Assembly: GCF_003797125.1 (NCBI RefSeq)
Contig: NZ_RKKE01000001.1
Coordinates: forward strand, 930,001 to 994,000
Length of the DNA: 64,000 nt
Direction of reading: 5' to 3'
Origin: Shewanella frigidimarina
Lineage (GTDB): Bacteria; Pseudomonadota; Gammaproteobacteria; Enterobacterales; Shewanellaceae
The translations under genes and the position numbers were made by a program. The notes under the pieces were generated by a model. The model made no database searches, was not told the DNA's origin, and saw only the letters and a list, made by a program, of their open reading frames with translations. Of this stretch, positions 17,335-26,995 are shown in pieces (positions within the stretch are counted from its first letter, which is position 1; each line of letters starts with the position of its first letter).

Positions 17335-18390
17335 ATGATTCTTAAAACTAAAACACTACAAATGACCAAAACGCCGCAAACGATTGCCGGTCAAAAACAA
17401 GAACAGGATGTAGCCTTCTTCTTACGCCGCGCATTTAAAGACAACCCTGAAGTACTGGTTATCAACGACTTCAAATTCAGCTTTAATGATGAAACGGCTC
17501 AAATTGATCACTTGATCGTATACACCTATGGCTTCGTGCTCATTGAATCAAAAAGCATAAAAGGTCACGTTAAAGTGAACAACCAAGGCGAGTGGACACG
17601 CAACTATAACAGTCAATGGTCAGGTATGTCTTCGCCCATCAAGCAAGTTGAGCTGCAACAAGCCTTATTGAAAGAAATGCTCATGCATCATAGGAATGAC
17701 ATATTAAGTAAGTTACTGGGTATAAAGCAGCAAGGCTTCAATGGACGTTGTTGGCACTATTTATGTGCGGTATCCAGTAATGCTGTGATCGACAGAAAAC
17801 CCATGCCCAAAGAGATTTCGGACAAACTGTATAAAACTGAATTTTTGGTCGACGAACTCAAAAATATCATGAATCTTAAACACAAACTGATCCGCTTGGT
17901 CAGCGTCACCGACACTCGACCAGACTTTAGCCAACGGGAACTCGATTCAATCGGCCAATTTCTTATTAGCCAACATATCGACTCAAATACTCAGCAAGCT
18001 AATAATGCTCCGGTGGGACTAAAGCAAACCCAACCAAGACCATATGCACCAAAGCTTAAGCCAGAACTTGAACTAACGTTAGAGCCAGCATCTGCGGCCA
18101 CTCATCATCTAGCTCAATCTACTGCCGCAATACTTGCATCAGTAGCGGTTGTCGCATTAACGCCAGACCAACACCCGATACTAAGCTGTAAACATTGTGG
18201 CGAATCAGCACAATACACACCCATGTATGGCAAGTTCGGTTATTACATCAACTGCAACCAATGCAGCAAAAATACATCGATGAAATTACCATGCCCACAA
18301 TGCCAGAGTAAAAATACCAAAGTCACTAAGCGCAAAGAAACCTACACCTTGAATTGTGTGGATTGCGGGTTTGAAAAGCAGATAATTTAG
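17335..18390 (+). CDS. NERD-domain nuclease-like protein with C-terminal zinc ribbons
   Basis: 351 residues. Residues 15-130 are a NERD domain: acidic D in ETAQIDHLIVYTYG, then IESKS (E-x-K) as in PD-(D/E)XK folds, then typical WTRNYN. Residues 200-275 are a low-complexity linker rich in Pro, Gln and Ala. Residues 280-351 carry two or more zinc-ribbon pairs (CKHCGES, CNQCSK, CPQCQS, CVDCGF), like topoisomerase C-terminal fingers. NERD proteins are linked to DNA processing and often sit in defence or plasmid loci. Start 17335 is ambiguous (ATG 17362 also in frame; both have weak ribosome sites). The STAND gene follows after 60 bp. Confidence 0.85.
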   Translation: MILKTKTLQMTKTPQTIAGQKQEQDVAFFLRRAFKDNPEVLVINDFKFSFNDETAQIDHLIVYTYGFVLIESKSIKGHVKVNNQGEWTRNYNSQWSGMSSPIKQVELQQALLKEMLMHHRNDILSKLLGIKQQGFNGRCWHYLCAVSSNAVIDRKPMPKEISDKLYKTEFLVDELKNIMNLKHKLIRLVSVTDTRPDFSQRELDSIGQFLISQHIDSNTQQANNAPVGLKQTQPRPYAPKLKPELELTLEPASAATHHLAQSTAAILASVAVVALTPDQHPILSCKHCGESAQYTPMYGKFGYYINCNQCSKNTSMKLPCPQCQSKNTKVTKRKETYTLNCVDCGFEKQII

Positions 18391-18450
18391 ATGGTAGAAA
18401 GTTAACTCAGAGCCTTAGAGATCCCATTTACCATAGGAACTGGCACAAAT

Positions 18451-21400
18451 ATGATCGAAAATAGTGTAGAAAGAACCCTTTGGTTTAAACATAAAGATGG
18501 ACCTAAAGAGCTCAAAGAAACTGAGTTAAGAAATCTTACAGAACCTTTGATTATTTTAGGTGATGCTGGGATGGGAAAGTCTGTTTTGCTTGAACGACTT
18601 AGTGAGCATGCTGAGTATCAATTTTGCACCGCCAGGCAGCTCATTCGCCGTAATAAACCATGCACTATCCTTGGTAATGCTCGTGTTCTTGTCATAGATG
18701 CCTTAGATGAAGTTAGCTCTCAAAAAGCTGGTGCAGCAGTAGACTCCGTGCTTCAGAAACTTCAAGAGCTAGACTATCCAGCTTTTATCTTGTCATGTCG
18801 AATCGAAGACTGGCAAAGTGCTACAGGTGTAGCATCTATTACTGAAGACTACTCAAAGAAGCCAATAGAGCTTCACTTAATGCCTTTTAGTGATAACGAC
18901 ATCCAGAACTTTTTATCTCTATCATTAGGGGATATACAATCCAAGGCCGTCATTCAACATTTTAATTCTCGTGGTTTAAATCAATTACTGGGAAATCCTC
19001 AAACACTTGGGTTAATTTCTAAAGTAGCTAAAAAAGGTGATTTACCCAATAGTAAAAGTGAACTATTTGAGCGAGCTATTGATGTACTCTGGTGTGAGCA
19101 TAATGACATTAAAGCTCAAACTCAGCTTGATAAAGAAACAACGATAAACGCTTCAGGAGCGGCCTTTGCTAGTTTAATTTTGACTGGTAACGAGACTTTA
19201 ACTCGTAAGGCTGCTGCCAATGTTGAAGAAGGCGAATTATCGTTTACAGATATACGCACACTACCCAATGCAGAAACTCTCAATGATGTTATTGCAACGC
19301 GGTTGTTTAAAAGTTGTGGAGTGGATAGATTTAGCTATCTACATCGCAGCATAGGTGAATACCTTGGAGCGAAATGGTTAGCTCAACATTCAAACTCAGG
19401 CACTAACAAAAGACGGTTTCTGTCGCTTTTTTATTGTGATGGTTTAGTACCAGCCAGTTTGAGAGGTATTCATGCTTGGTTAGCTCAAGACCATACACTA
19501 AAGCCTATTATTATCGAAAATGACCCAATGGGATTTATTGAATACGGTGATGCTGACGTACTTACTGTGAATCAAGCACGTATTCTTTTGACCGCTTTAC
19601 AAAAGTTAGCGGATGAAAATTCTCATTTTCGAGATTGGAAAAGATATTCTGTTCGAGGATTAATCCATGATGAGCTTTTTGATGAATTAAAGCAGTTAGT
19701 CATCTCCCAAAAAACTCCATTTGCGTTGCGTAAGCTGTTACTTGAAGCATTCCTAAGCACTGAAATCAGCCTTCAATTAGCTGAAGATTTAGAAAAGATA
19801 ACACTAGATAGAAAAGATACTTTTGCTATTAGAAGTACGGCATTAGAAGTTTTAATTGATAGCAAAGCCCAAACTAATATGCCAACTATATTAAATTCAC
19901 TATACAAATATAATGATGCAGACTCATTACGTATAGTAATTGAGGCAATTGAGTACCTTGATTTCAATAATGTTGAAGACAAACTTATCGTAGATACCGT
20001 AATTGCTTATGCTGGTAGTAAAGAGCACGCTTTTGGAATCCTATATTCAATTCAGAGGAGTTTACCTGTAGACCGTATTGGCAACATTTTAGATTTACTT
20101 GCTAATACACTCACAAGTATAGGTAAGTGGCACGAGCGTTCAGGAGATCATGAACTTACTGACTTTACCCATCATCTAATCTTGAGAAAACTAAAAAATA
20201 CAGAAGTTAAAGTTGAAAGAATTTGGACTTGGTTGAGTCCATTACATAGTTCACATGCGTACAATCGAGATAACCTAAAAGAACTCAATATAGTTATATC
20301 AGAGAATAAAAAACTAAAACTAGCAATTCAAAAATGGGTGTTACTTGACTCTCCGTCAACAAAATCTATTAGAGAACGAGCTTATAAACTTACAGATTCA
20401 TTCCCCACTTTGGTTACTACAGAGCAAGATTTAATTTTACTTCTAAATACTTTGGATCAGCATGATGAAACTGAACAGCGTTGGAGAGATTTGATACAGC
20501 TCTGTTACCATGATGGTGAAGAGGGAAGTAAATTAAGACAAACAGCGCAAAAGTTTGCTCAGAATAAACAAGCCGCTATTGAATGGTTAACGAGCCTAGC
20601 TACGCCACTGGTCCCATTGTGGCAAATTGAACAAGAAGAACGCAGCACCAAATATAAAGAGGAAATAGCCAAAAAGCATGAAATTCATCGACAGCAGTAT
20701 CAACCTCAGATTAGTCAAATGCAAGCTGGCAACTATCAAGAAATAGTCGAACCTGCTAAAGCATATTTAAAGCTATTTCGTGATATTGGACAAAAACTTC
20801 CTGCACATGAACGCATTGCAGAATGGCTTGGTGATGAATTAAGTGAAGCCGCTTTTGAGGGCTTTGAAGCATACTTAACTAAAAAACCTTTCTTTCCTTC
20901 ATCCCATGAAATAATTAAAATTAGAGAAGATAGGAAACAATATAATGCTGAATACATCATTATCGTAGCTGTTGCAGAACGCGTAAGAAAACGGCTGGAA
21001 CTTAAAGATCTACCCGATGATGTAATATTATCGGTATTATTTTCATTACGTCATCATTCTCATATCGAACAACTCGCTGGAATCAATGAACTTGGCTTAA
21101 CAAAGTTCGTTGAACAAGAAATAGATACGCGTGGACTTTGGGAAGCTGCCACAAGACGTTTTTATGAACCACAACTTGAAGCTAATAAAGAAAGTATTTC
21201 AGGCTTTTATGAGCTTATGCGTGATGACAATAAAAAAAATGCCTGTAATCAATTAGCGCTTGAATGGCTACAACGGTTTAAGACTCTTCATGAAAATTCA
21301 GAAAATGAGTTAATTCAGAGGCTTGTTTACTCATATAAGTTTGATGAATTAAGAAGTTTACTTGATGAATATCTAGAACTTAAAAACAGAACTCATCGCC

Positions 21401-22407
21401 CCATTTGGGATGCGGTCTGTTTTATTGCTGATTTTGAAAATATCACTGAAAAGTTAGGCAACCAGATCGACTTGAAGCTTATTTGGCTGTTACGCAAATT
21501 AATACAAGGTCACTATAGACACAGTTCACCTTTAGATCTTAGTTTTGCCCAATGTGAATGGATAGTACAAAAATTTAGGGCTCTATGGCCTACTGCAGAG
21601 CTCCAAAATGAAGAAATGTACGGCTCTAATAATGCTTGGGATGCCAGTCAATTCATAAACTCCTTTATTGAACGTATAGGAAAATCTACAGATATAGAAG
21701 CAGTTAGAGTGATAAGACGATTACGAGAAGCACCAGAAGATAGCTACACATCGTGGATAAAAGTTATAGCTGCCGAACAGCATCGCCTTGTTGTTGAGGC
21801 TAACTATACGCCACCACCATTAGCTGCAATCAAGGCAATCACTTGCAATACTCTTCCTAAATCAATGGCAGATCTCCAAGCGTTAATTATTGAAGAGTTG
21901 GAAATCGTTCAAGCAAGAATTAAAAGTGACGATGTAGATAGCCGTTGTGTTTTCTATGATGATAAAAAACATGCTCACAAAGAAGAACGCTGTAGTAGCG
22001 CATTAATTGGATTACTTCGCCAAGGAGTGAGAGGTATTGAATATACTCCAGAGCAACACGTATCAAATGACAAAGAAGTTGATATAACTTGTTCAGTCGA
22101 TCAACTAAGACTCCCTATTGAAGTTAAAGGACAGTGGCATAAAGATCTATGGCATGCAGCAGATACACAGCTAGATAGACTTTATACACAAGATTGGCGA
22201 GCTGAAGGTCGTGGCATTTATTTAGTACTTTGGTTTGGTCAAGATCAGCCATCGAATAAAAAATTAAAGACTCCCGGTAAAGGTAAAACTAAGCCTATAT
22301 GTGCCAAAGAGTTACGAGTAATGCTCAAGGAAAATAACCTAGCAACTCAACAAGGACGTGTAGAAATCTTTGTTTTAGATCTTGAACCGTTGCCTAATAA
22401 CCAATAA
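18451..22407 (+). CDS. STAND/NACHT-like ATPase with C-terminal PD-(D/E)XK nuclease domain
   Basis: 1318 residues. The N-terminal 300 are a NACHT-like NTPase: Walker A GDAGMGKS at 37-44, Walker B VLVIDALDE at 79-87, sensor-like ILSCRIEDW, and a downstream NPQTLGLI motif. Residues 300-1130 are helical and repeat-like (HEAT/TPR type), suited to sensing a ligand. The last 150 residues fit a restriction-endonuclease fold: acidic D1211 (EVDITC), E1224-V-K1226 (LPIEVKGQW), then YLVLWFG. This is known STAND logic (sensor, ATP switch, effector), but with the effector at the C-terminus. It is the second gene after NERD under the XRE operators, stops 3 nt before a terminator, and is AT-richer than its neighbours. 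Anti-phage defence is inferred; the family name is unknown to me. Confidence 0.82.
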   Translation: MIENSVERTLWFKHKDGPKELKETELRNLTEPLIILGDAGMGKSVLLERLSEHAEYQFCTARQLIRRNKPCTILGNARVLVIDALDEVSSQKAGAAVDSVLQKLQELDYPAFILSCRIEDWQSATGVASITEDYSKKPIELHLMPFSDNDIQNFLSLSLGDIQSKAVIQHFNSRGLNQLLGNPQTLGLISKVAKKGDLPNSKSELFERAIDVLWCEHNDIKAQTQLDKETTINASGAAFASLILTGNETLTRKAAANVEEGELSFTDIRTLPNAETLNDVIATRLFKSCGVDRFSYLHRSIGEYLGAKWLAQHSNSGTNKRRFLSLFYCDGLVPASLRGIHAWLAQDHTLKPIIIENDPMGFIEYGDADVLTVNQARILLTALQKLADENSHFRDWKRYSVRGLIHDELFDELKQLVISQKTPFALRKLLLEAFLSTEISLQLAEDLEKITLDRKDTFAIRSTALEVLIDSKAQTNMPTILNSLYKYNDADSLRIVIEAIEYLDFNNVEDKLIVDTVIAYAGSKEHAFGILYSIQRSLPVDRIGNILDLLANTLTSIGKWHERSGDHELTDFTHHLILRKLKNTEVKVERIWTWLSPLHSSHAYNRDNLKELNIVISENKKLKLAIQKWVLLDSPSTKSIRERAYKLTDSFPTLVTTEQDLILLLNTLDQHDETEQRWRDLIQLCYHDGEEGSKLRQTAQKFAQNKQAAIEWLTSLATPLVPLWQIEQEERSTKYKEEIAKKHEIHRQQYQPQISQMQAGNYQEIVEPAKAYLKLFRDIGQKLPAHERIAEWLGDELSEAAFEGFEAYLTKKPFFPSSHEIIKIREDRKQYNAEYIIIVAVAERVRKRLELKDLPDDVILSVLFSLRHHSHIEQLAGINELGLTKFVEQEIDTRGLWEAATRRFYEPQLEANKESISGFYELMRDDNKKNACNQLALEWLQRFKTLHENSENELIQRLVYSYKFDELRSLLDEYLELKNRTHRPIWDAVCFIADFENITEKLGNQIDLKLIWLLRKLIQGHYRHSSPLDLSFAQCEWIVQKFRALWPTAELQNEEMYGSNNAWDASQFINSFIERIGKSTDIEAVRVIRRLREAPEDSYTSWIKVIAAEQHRLVVEANYTPPPLAAIKAITCNTLPKSMADLQALIIEELEIVQARIKSDDVDSRCVFYDDKKHAHKEERCSSALIGLLRQGVRGIEYTPEQHVSNDKEVDITCSVDQLRLPIEVKGQWHKDLWHAADTQLDRLYTQDWRAEGRGIYLVLWFGQDQPSNKKLKTPGKGKTKPICAKELRVMLKENNLATQQGRVEIFVLDLEPLPNNQ

Positions 22408-22409
22408 CC

Positions 22410-22443
22410 AAAAGCCCCGATACTGTTAAGTATCGGGGCTTTC
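22410..22443 (+). terminator. Terminator after the STAND gene, copy 2
   Basis: Same GCCCCGATAC-TGTTAA-GTATCGGGGC core as at 15416-15451, starting 3 nt after the stop codon and followed by TTTCTTT. Confidence 0.9.
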
Positions 22444-22512
22444 TTTATTCTTTTACAAGAAATTCAGCACTAAGCTTTTAGACTTGAGAACGACAATGTA
22501 TATAGCGCAGGA

Positions 22513-22597
22513 TAAATCGGGTTAGAACAAGGCGCTTTACCACGACGTTTAGTTTTTCATAAACGAGTGGTGAAGCAACGCAGTTATCACCGATTTA
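22513..22597. repeat. 85-bp palindromic repeat element
   Basis: Outer arms TAAATCGG (22513-22520) and CCGATTTA (22590-22597). Inner arms ACCAC..CGTTTA and TAAACG.GTGGT pair around a small loop. The right arm TGAAGCAACGCAGTTAT recurs at 15462-15478. The structure resembles REP/BIME-type intergenic palindromes. Confidence 0.65.
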
Positions 22598-23034
22598 GAC
22601 AAGCTAGATTACATCATGCTGCCTATTTAAAATCAAACTGTTGATTTTATGAAACTTAATACAAAGTCGTAATTCAGATACCCCTGATTATACCCGCAGT
22701 ATATTTGATTGAGTAATTCACCTGAATTGCTAACCATTATTATCGTACCATTGCATCATGAAAATTGATTAGAAAAAGCAAGATTATGCAGATTAGATTT
22801 GGAACGGGTCGTTGCTACCATTAACTCGCTTTGAATATAACTTGTTAGACGTTATCCCCTAATCCCATGTCTTTGAATACAGTGTAGTTGAATGAAAATA
22901 TTACGTTTTTCATTCATTAACAGCACTGGCTTAATTTTATACATTGTTCTGAGTCACATTTATATCCAACAAACCACCAGAACCACCTCTTAGTGGGTAT
23001 TATTAGATTAATTTCATATACTCAGGACGGCTTT
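22598..23034. other. Intergenic stretch without recognised gene
   Basis: AT-rich, no open frame with coding character before the lipoprotein start at 23035. An open frame reaching back to 22993 is only an extension of that gene. Confidence 0.4.
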
Positions 23035-24030
23035 ATGACGATTTGTAGAACAATGTTGTTATCCTCGATTTTTTTACTTAGCGCATGCGGGAGTGATTCA
23101 AATAGTACTGTGACGGTAGCAGAACAAGTATTACCTCAGGGGCAATTCTCTTTAGCTATTTCTGATTCACCTATGGTTGGAGTTTCTCATGTTGGTATGG
23201 TCATGGGGGAACTGGTCATGACTGATGCTGAGGGCGTAATCCATAGACATGATTTACAGGATATGACGTTTAATCTACTCGATTTTCAGGGGATGGACAG
23301 CCATCTTGTAGTCGATAATATCGACTTACCCCTAGGTCAGTACCATGATGCCTATGTCACCATCCAACAGGGCGATGGCAATGACGGCTGCTATGTTGAA
23401 GATGGCCAGGGTCGACACGGTTTGTATGTAGCCGATGGACAACTTCCAGTTTCAGATTTTGAAATAGTAGCTGGCCAGCATATTTCTATCACCATGGAAA
23501 TTGACTTGTATCGTGGCCTTTCATATCAACAAGGAGAATACCATTTAGGTCATCAAGCGATGTGGTCCATTGATAATCGCTATATGGGCCACTTGCTGGG
23601 TGAAGTAGATCCTCAATGGATTGCCGATTGCGAGACAACTTATTCCGACCGGACTCCGATCGGGGGACAATTTAGTCACATGGCCTATCTGTATCCTGAA
23701 GAGGTAACTAATATTGATCAAATGACGGATATGAGAAACAATCCTCCTGAGGGGGTAACTCTACCGACTGCGGTAAGTCCTATGATGCAGGATATTGACG
23801 GCAACTGGCACTTTGCCATGGGTTATTTGCCAGCGGGAAACTATCGGGTCGGCTACAGCTGCTTAGGTCATTTAGATGACCCTGTCAACGATGATATGAC
23901 TAGTGGCCAATTTGTTATGTTTAAAGATTCTGGTTCAATCACTATAGAAGCAGGAACACAGGGAGGCCAGCAGACAGTACATGAGTGCGGTAACGGCAAT
24001 GGTGGTCATCACGGACACCATGGCGGCTAG
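23035..24030 (+). CDS. DUF4382 family lipoprotein
   Basis: 331 residues from ATG 23035, preceded by CAGGA. Signal peptide with lipobox LLSAC. The body matches DUF4382: GQFSLAISDSPMVGVSHV at its start, then FNLLDFQGMD and LPLGQYHDAYVTI. The tail is His/Gly-rich (HGHHGG), which may bind metal. Members are periplasmic or surface lipoproteins without known function. A second member lies at 39580-40599 with the same order of motifs. A longer start at 22993 lacks a ribosome site and would bury the signal peptide. Confidence 0.88.
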   Translation: MTICRTMLLSSIFLLSACGSDSNSTVTVAEQVLPQGQFSLAISDSPMVGVSHVGMVMGELVMTDAEGVIHRHDLQDMTFNLLDFQGMDSHLVVDNIDLPLGQYHDAYVTIQQGDGNDGCYVEDGQGRHGLYVADGQLPVSDFEIVAGQHISITMEIDLYRGLSYQQGEYHLGHQAMWSIDNRYMGHLLGEVDPQWIADCETTYSDRTPIGGQFSHMAYLYPEEVTNIDQMTDMRNNPPEGVTLPTAVSPMMQDIDGNWHFAMGYLPAGNYRVGYSCLGHLDDPVNDDMTSGQFVMFKDSGSITIEAGTQGGQQTVHECGNGNGGHHGHHGG

Positions 24031-24041
24031 CTAAATGAGTC

Positions 24042-24065
24042 AGGCTCCCATTCACTTGGGAGCCT
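24042..24065 (+). terminator. Hairpin after DUF4382 gene
   Basis: AGGCTCCCA / TGGGAGCCT with a 6-nt loop, 12 bp after the stop. It lacks a T run, so it is a weak terminator or an RNA-protecting hairpin. Confidence 0.5.
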
Positions 24066-24098
24066 CCACGACCAAAAAAGATAGTAAGCCATGTTAAC

Positions 24099-24118
24099 GA
24101 TAATGATGATTATCATTA
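24099..24118. promoter_or_regulatory. Fur-box-like palindrome
   Basis: GATAATGATGATTATCATTA, with TAATGAT and ATCATTA arms, is close to the Fur consensus GATAATGATAATCATTATC. No gene starts nearby: the next is 0.65 kb away and reads toward it. Confidence 0.5.
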
Positions 24119-24775
24119 AATCGAAATATGAGCAGATACTCTGCTCCATCATGATAAGGGTTGAGCGGAAGCCTTACATATAAAGTGACTAAAACCAAAA
24201 GAGGTCAAGTTCCGCCTCAACTTTAGAGTATTAATGATTTTGTTATTTTTCTTGTTGAAAAACAGAGTTTAATCTTCTCCTATACATGGTTTATTCCCCT
24301 GACCCATAGTGATTTCTTTAATAGATTTAATCAAATCTGGTATTAACTATATAGTCAGTTTAAATACGAATCAAACGTCCGAGTTAATCAATTTCTAGCC
24401 CCTAACTATGTAAGTTATCATCTGAAATAAAGCTTTTAACTGATTTCTCTCCACATGATGTTAAAGGAAATGTACCATCATTTAAGTTATATAGTTGAAA
24501 CATGTGCCATTACATCAATTATCAAAATCTAAACGTAACACGTAATTGGACAGTAATAAGTCAGTTAAAATACTAATTTAGTTACAAATGAATTAGCCAA
24601 ATTTTCCAATGACCGCAAGTTTTGATTTACGAATAACCTCAAGGTCCTGGTCAAAATAGCTAATCAACTACATCCTCACATCTAACGTTGTGGACAAAAG
24701 ATATTAGCCACCACGTTAGAATATTTAAACATCACTCATGAACGATAATGATTAAAGTTAACGATTTATTAACCG
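24119..24775. other. Long AT-rich gap without gene
   Basis: About 650 bp between converging genes. No frame with coding character, no repeat and no RNA fold recognised. GATAATGATTAAAG at about 24743 is a half Fur-like box. It may be decayed DNA after loss of an iron-regulated gene. Confidence 0.4.
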
Positions 24776-26869
24776 TTAATTTGTTACTTGTTCCATTAAT
24801 ATTGATGGGGACAATATTTGTGGGAGAATTTGTGGTTTATCAACACCTTTTTTATACCATAAATACAAAGGTACACCAGAGCGCCCATGTTGTGATAAAA
24901 ACTGGGTAATTAGAGTATTACCATTGGTCCAGTCGCCAACCATCGTCACTACATTGTGTTGTGTAAATGCCGCTTTTACCTCATCACGATCAATCGATGT
25001 TTTTTCATTCACTTTACACGTTAAACACCAGTCAGCTGTGAAATATAAAAACACATCCTGTTTAGATCGTAGTTCAGTTAATTTATCTTGCTCGAAAGAG
25101 ATAACATTTGAACTAATTTCATGCTGTGGGGTTGTAGATGGTGTACTTGGCATCAAATAGATAACGGCATACAGTGGCACTAAGGTAAGCAATATACTTG
25201 GCCACCATTTTCCTTTGCGCTGCGAATACTGCCAAATACCAGTTACCCATAAGCCAAATGTCGATAACATCGTCGCAGCAAGTACCGACAAAACATAATC
25301 ATTGTTTGATTGACGCATTAAAACCCACACTAAACCGAGTACCGTGATAAACATTGGTACAGATAGAATTCGTCTGGCGGTGGCCATCCAACTACCAGGT
25401 TTAGGTAAACGAGTGCGCAACGCAGGAATAAAACCCACTATTAAGAACGGCAACGCCATACCGAAACCTAAGCCTGCAAAAATCACAAACGCGATTCCAA
25501 TTGGTAGCACTAATGCTGCTCCTAACGCTGTAGCCATAAACGGTCCGGTGCAAGGTGTTGCAATAAATGCAGCAAGCACGCCAGTCCAGAAATCGCCGAC
25601 AGGTCCTTTTTTGTCTTGCAAGCTAGAACCCGAAGTTAATGTGCCTATTTCAAACAAGCCTGCCAAGTTAAAACCTATGGCACTCATCAAGACAATTAGT
25701 ACAGCTATTACCCCTGGACTTTGTAACTGAAACGCCCACCCGACTTGATGTCCAAGTGCGCGTAAACCTAAAATTATGCCTCCAAGTATTACGCATACCA
25801 ATACTGCACCTAAGGTATAAGCGACTGAACCAATTTTTGCTTGTTTCTCTGAACTTTGATGAGAAAGACTTAAAATTTTCAAGCTTAAAATCGGAAAAAC
25901 ACAAGGCATTATATTAAGTAATAAGCCTCCTAAAATAGCTCCAAAGAATGCAGTTAAACCAATCAACCAGGTGCTTTGATTTGTAGTGCTGCTATTTTTA
26001 CTTTCTGAGTGGGCATCAGTTACATTAGCATCAGGGATAAACGCAACATGATCGGTTTGATGAGCATCAAAACTCAACGCCGTACCATTAGATAACACTA
26101 AGACACCTTTAAATAACTTACCTGCTTCGTCACCTACCTGAGTTTGCATGGTTAACACATCATCAAGATGAACTAATACTTGCGAAGCATTGTTTATGAT
26201 GGTGTTATTAATAAGCGGATAAATATGAGCATCCGCCGTATCAATAGAACTTGGCAATGGAAGGGAAAGCGTTAGCTTGCTATTTTCAATTGAAAACGCA
26301 CCTTTGACATCCAGCGGTTTAGGGATCTTTTGTCGCCATTGGTTAAATTGGTTTTGATGTTCACGGGAGCGATTTCCATCACCGACAACAATCATAGTGG
26401 TAACGATTTGCTGCTCAGGTAGACAAGTTTGGGGATTGCATACCAAGTAGCTAATATTGAGCTTTATGGGTAGCTGAGTACCGTTAACAATATTCTGATC
26501 TATGGTTAACGGTGCAAGCAAGGCATATTCGCCGTGATAGATATAATTCATAATATCACTGGTGACTAACTGGCTTGGCGCAGGATATTCGAACTCACCG
26601 ATTGTTACTCCTTCCGGTAAGGTCCAATTTAACGTGTTGGAAAATCCAGCATCACCAGGATTAGTCCAATAGCCATGCCAGCCCTCTTTTGGCGTCATTT
26701 TTAACGCAATATCCTGAGTGCCCCCCGCAGCGGGTTGCTCCGAACTGGTCATTATAGAAACGGAAATAAGGCTCTGCCTGTTATTTTGTTCATTTGCCAT
26801 GAGTTGAAGTGAGCAAACCAAACCCGTCAACCAAACCATTAATACAACAAAAATTTTCATACTACGCAT
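24776..26869 (-). CDS. ScsB/DsbD-like membrane thiol:disulfide interchange protein
   Basis: 697 residues. N-terminal signal (start 26869, or ATG 26860) and periplasmic domain of about 270 residues with GWHGYWTNPGDAGF, typical of ScsB-type proteins. Eight or so membrane helices follow with reactive cysteines in LLNIMPCVFPILS and ATPCTGPF. The C-terminal periplasmic thioredoxin domain has the active site DWCLTCK. Such proteins move electrons from cytoplasmic thioredoxin to periplasmic partners. The partner here is probably the TlpA-like protein encoded just upstream at 26996-28060, same strand. A separate canonical DsbD is at 54809. Confidence 0.92.
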   Translation of the reverse strand: MRSMKIFVVLMVWLTGLVCSLQLMANEQNNRQSLISVSIMTSSEQPAAGGTQDIALKMTPKEGWHGYWTNPGDAGFSNTLNWTLPEGVTIGEFEYPAPSQLVTSDIMNYIYHGEYALLAPLTIDQNIVNGTQLPIKLNISYLVCNPQTCLPEQQIVTTMIVVGDGNRSREHQNQFNQWRQKIPKPLDVKGAFSIENSKLTLSLPLPSSIDTADAHIYPLINNTIINNASQVLVHLDDVLTMQTQVGDEAGKLFKGVLVLSNGTALSFDAHQTDHVAFIPDANVTDAHSESKNSSTTNQSTWLIGLTAFFGAILGGLLLNIMPCVFPILSLKILSLSHQSSEKQAKIGSVAYTLGAVLVCVILGGIILGLRALGHQVGWAFQLQSPGVIAVLIVLMSAIGFNLAGLFEIGTLTSGSSLQDKKGPVGDFWTGVLAAFIATPCTGPFMATALGAALVLPIGIAFVIFAGLGFGMALPFLIVGFIPALRTRLPKPGSWMATARRILSVPMFITVLGLVWVLMRQSNNDYVLSVLAATMLSTFGLWVTGIWQYSQRKGKWWPSILLTLVPLYAVIYLMPSTPSTTPQHEISSNVISFEQDKLTELRSKQDVFLYFTADWCLTCKVNEKTSIDRDEVKAAFTQHNVVTMVGDWTNGNTLITQFLSQHGRSGVPLYLWYKKGVDKPQILPQILSPSILMEQVTN

Positions 26870-26995
26870 TCTGTCTTATCTCTGTTTTTTAAATGAGAAA
26901 CTGAATCACACCACTTTTAACATCGTCACAATTAGCTCTCTATTATTATGAGAGCTATAGAGTCATTGCAGCGACTTCAAAAAGTTAAAATATAC

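Noticed and set aside
18451..22407. Restriction-modification system
   Set aside because: Nuclease motifs are present but no DNA methyltransferase lies nearby; the methyltransferase at 14320 looks like a small-molecule enzyme.
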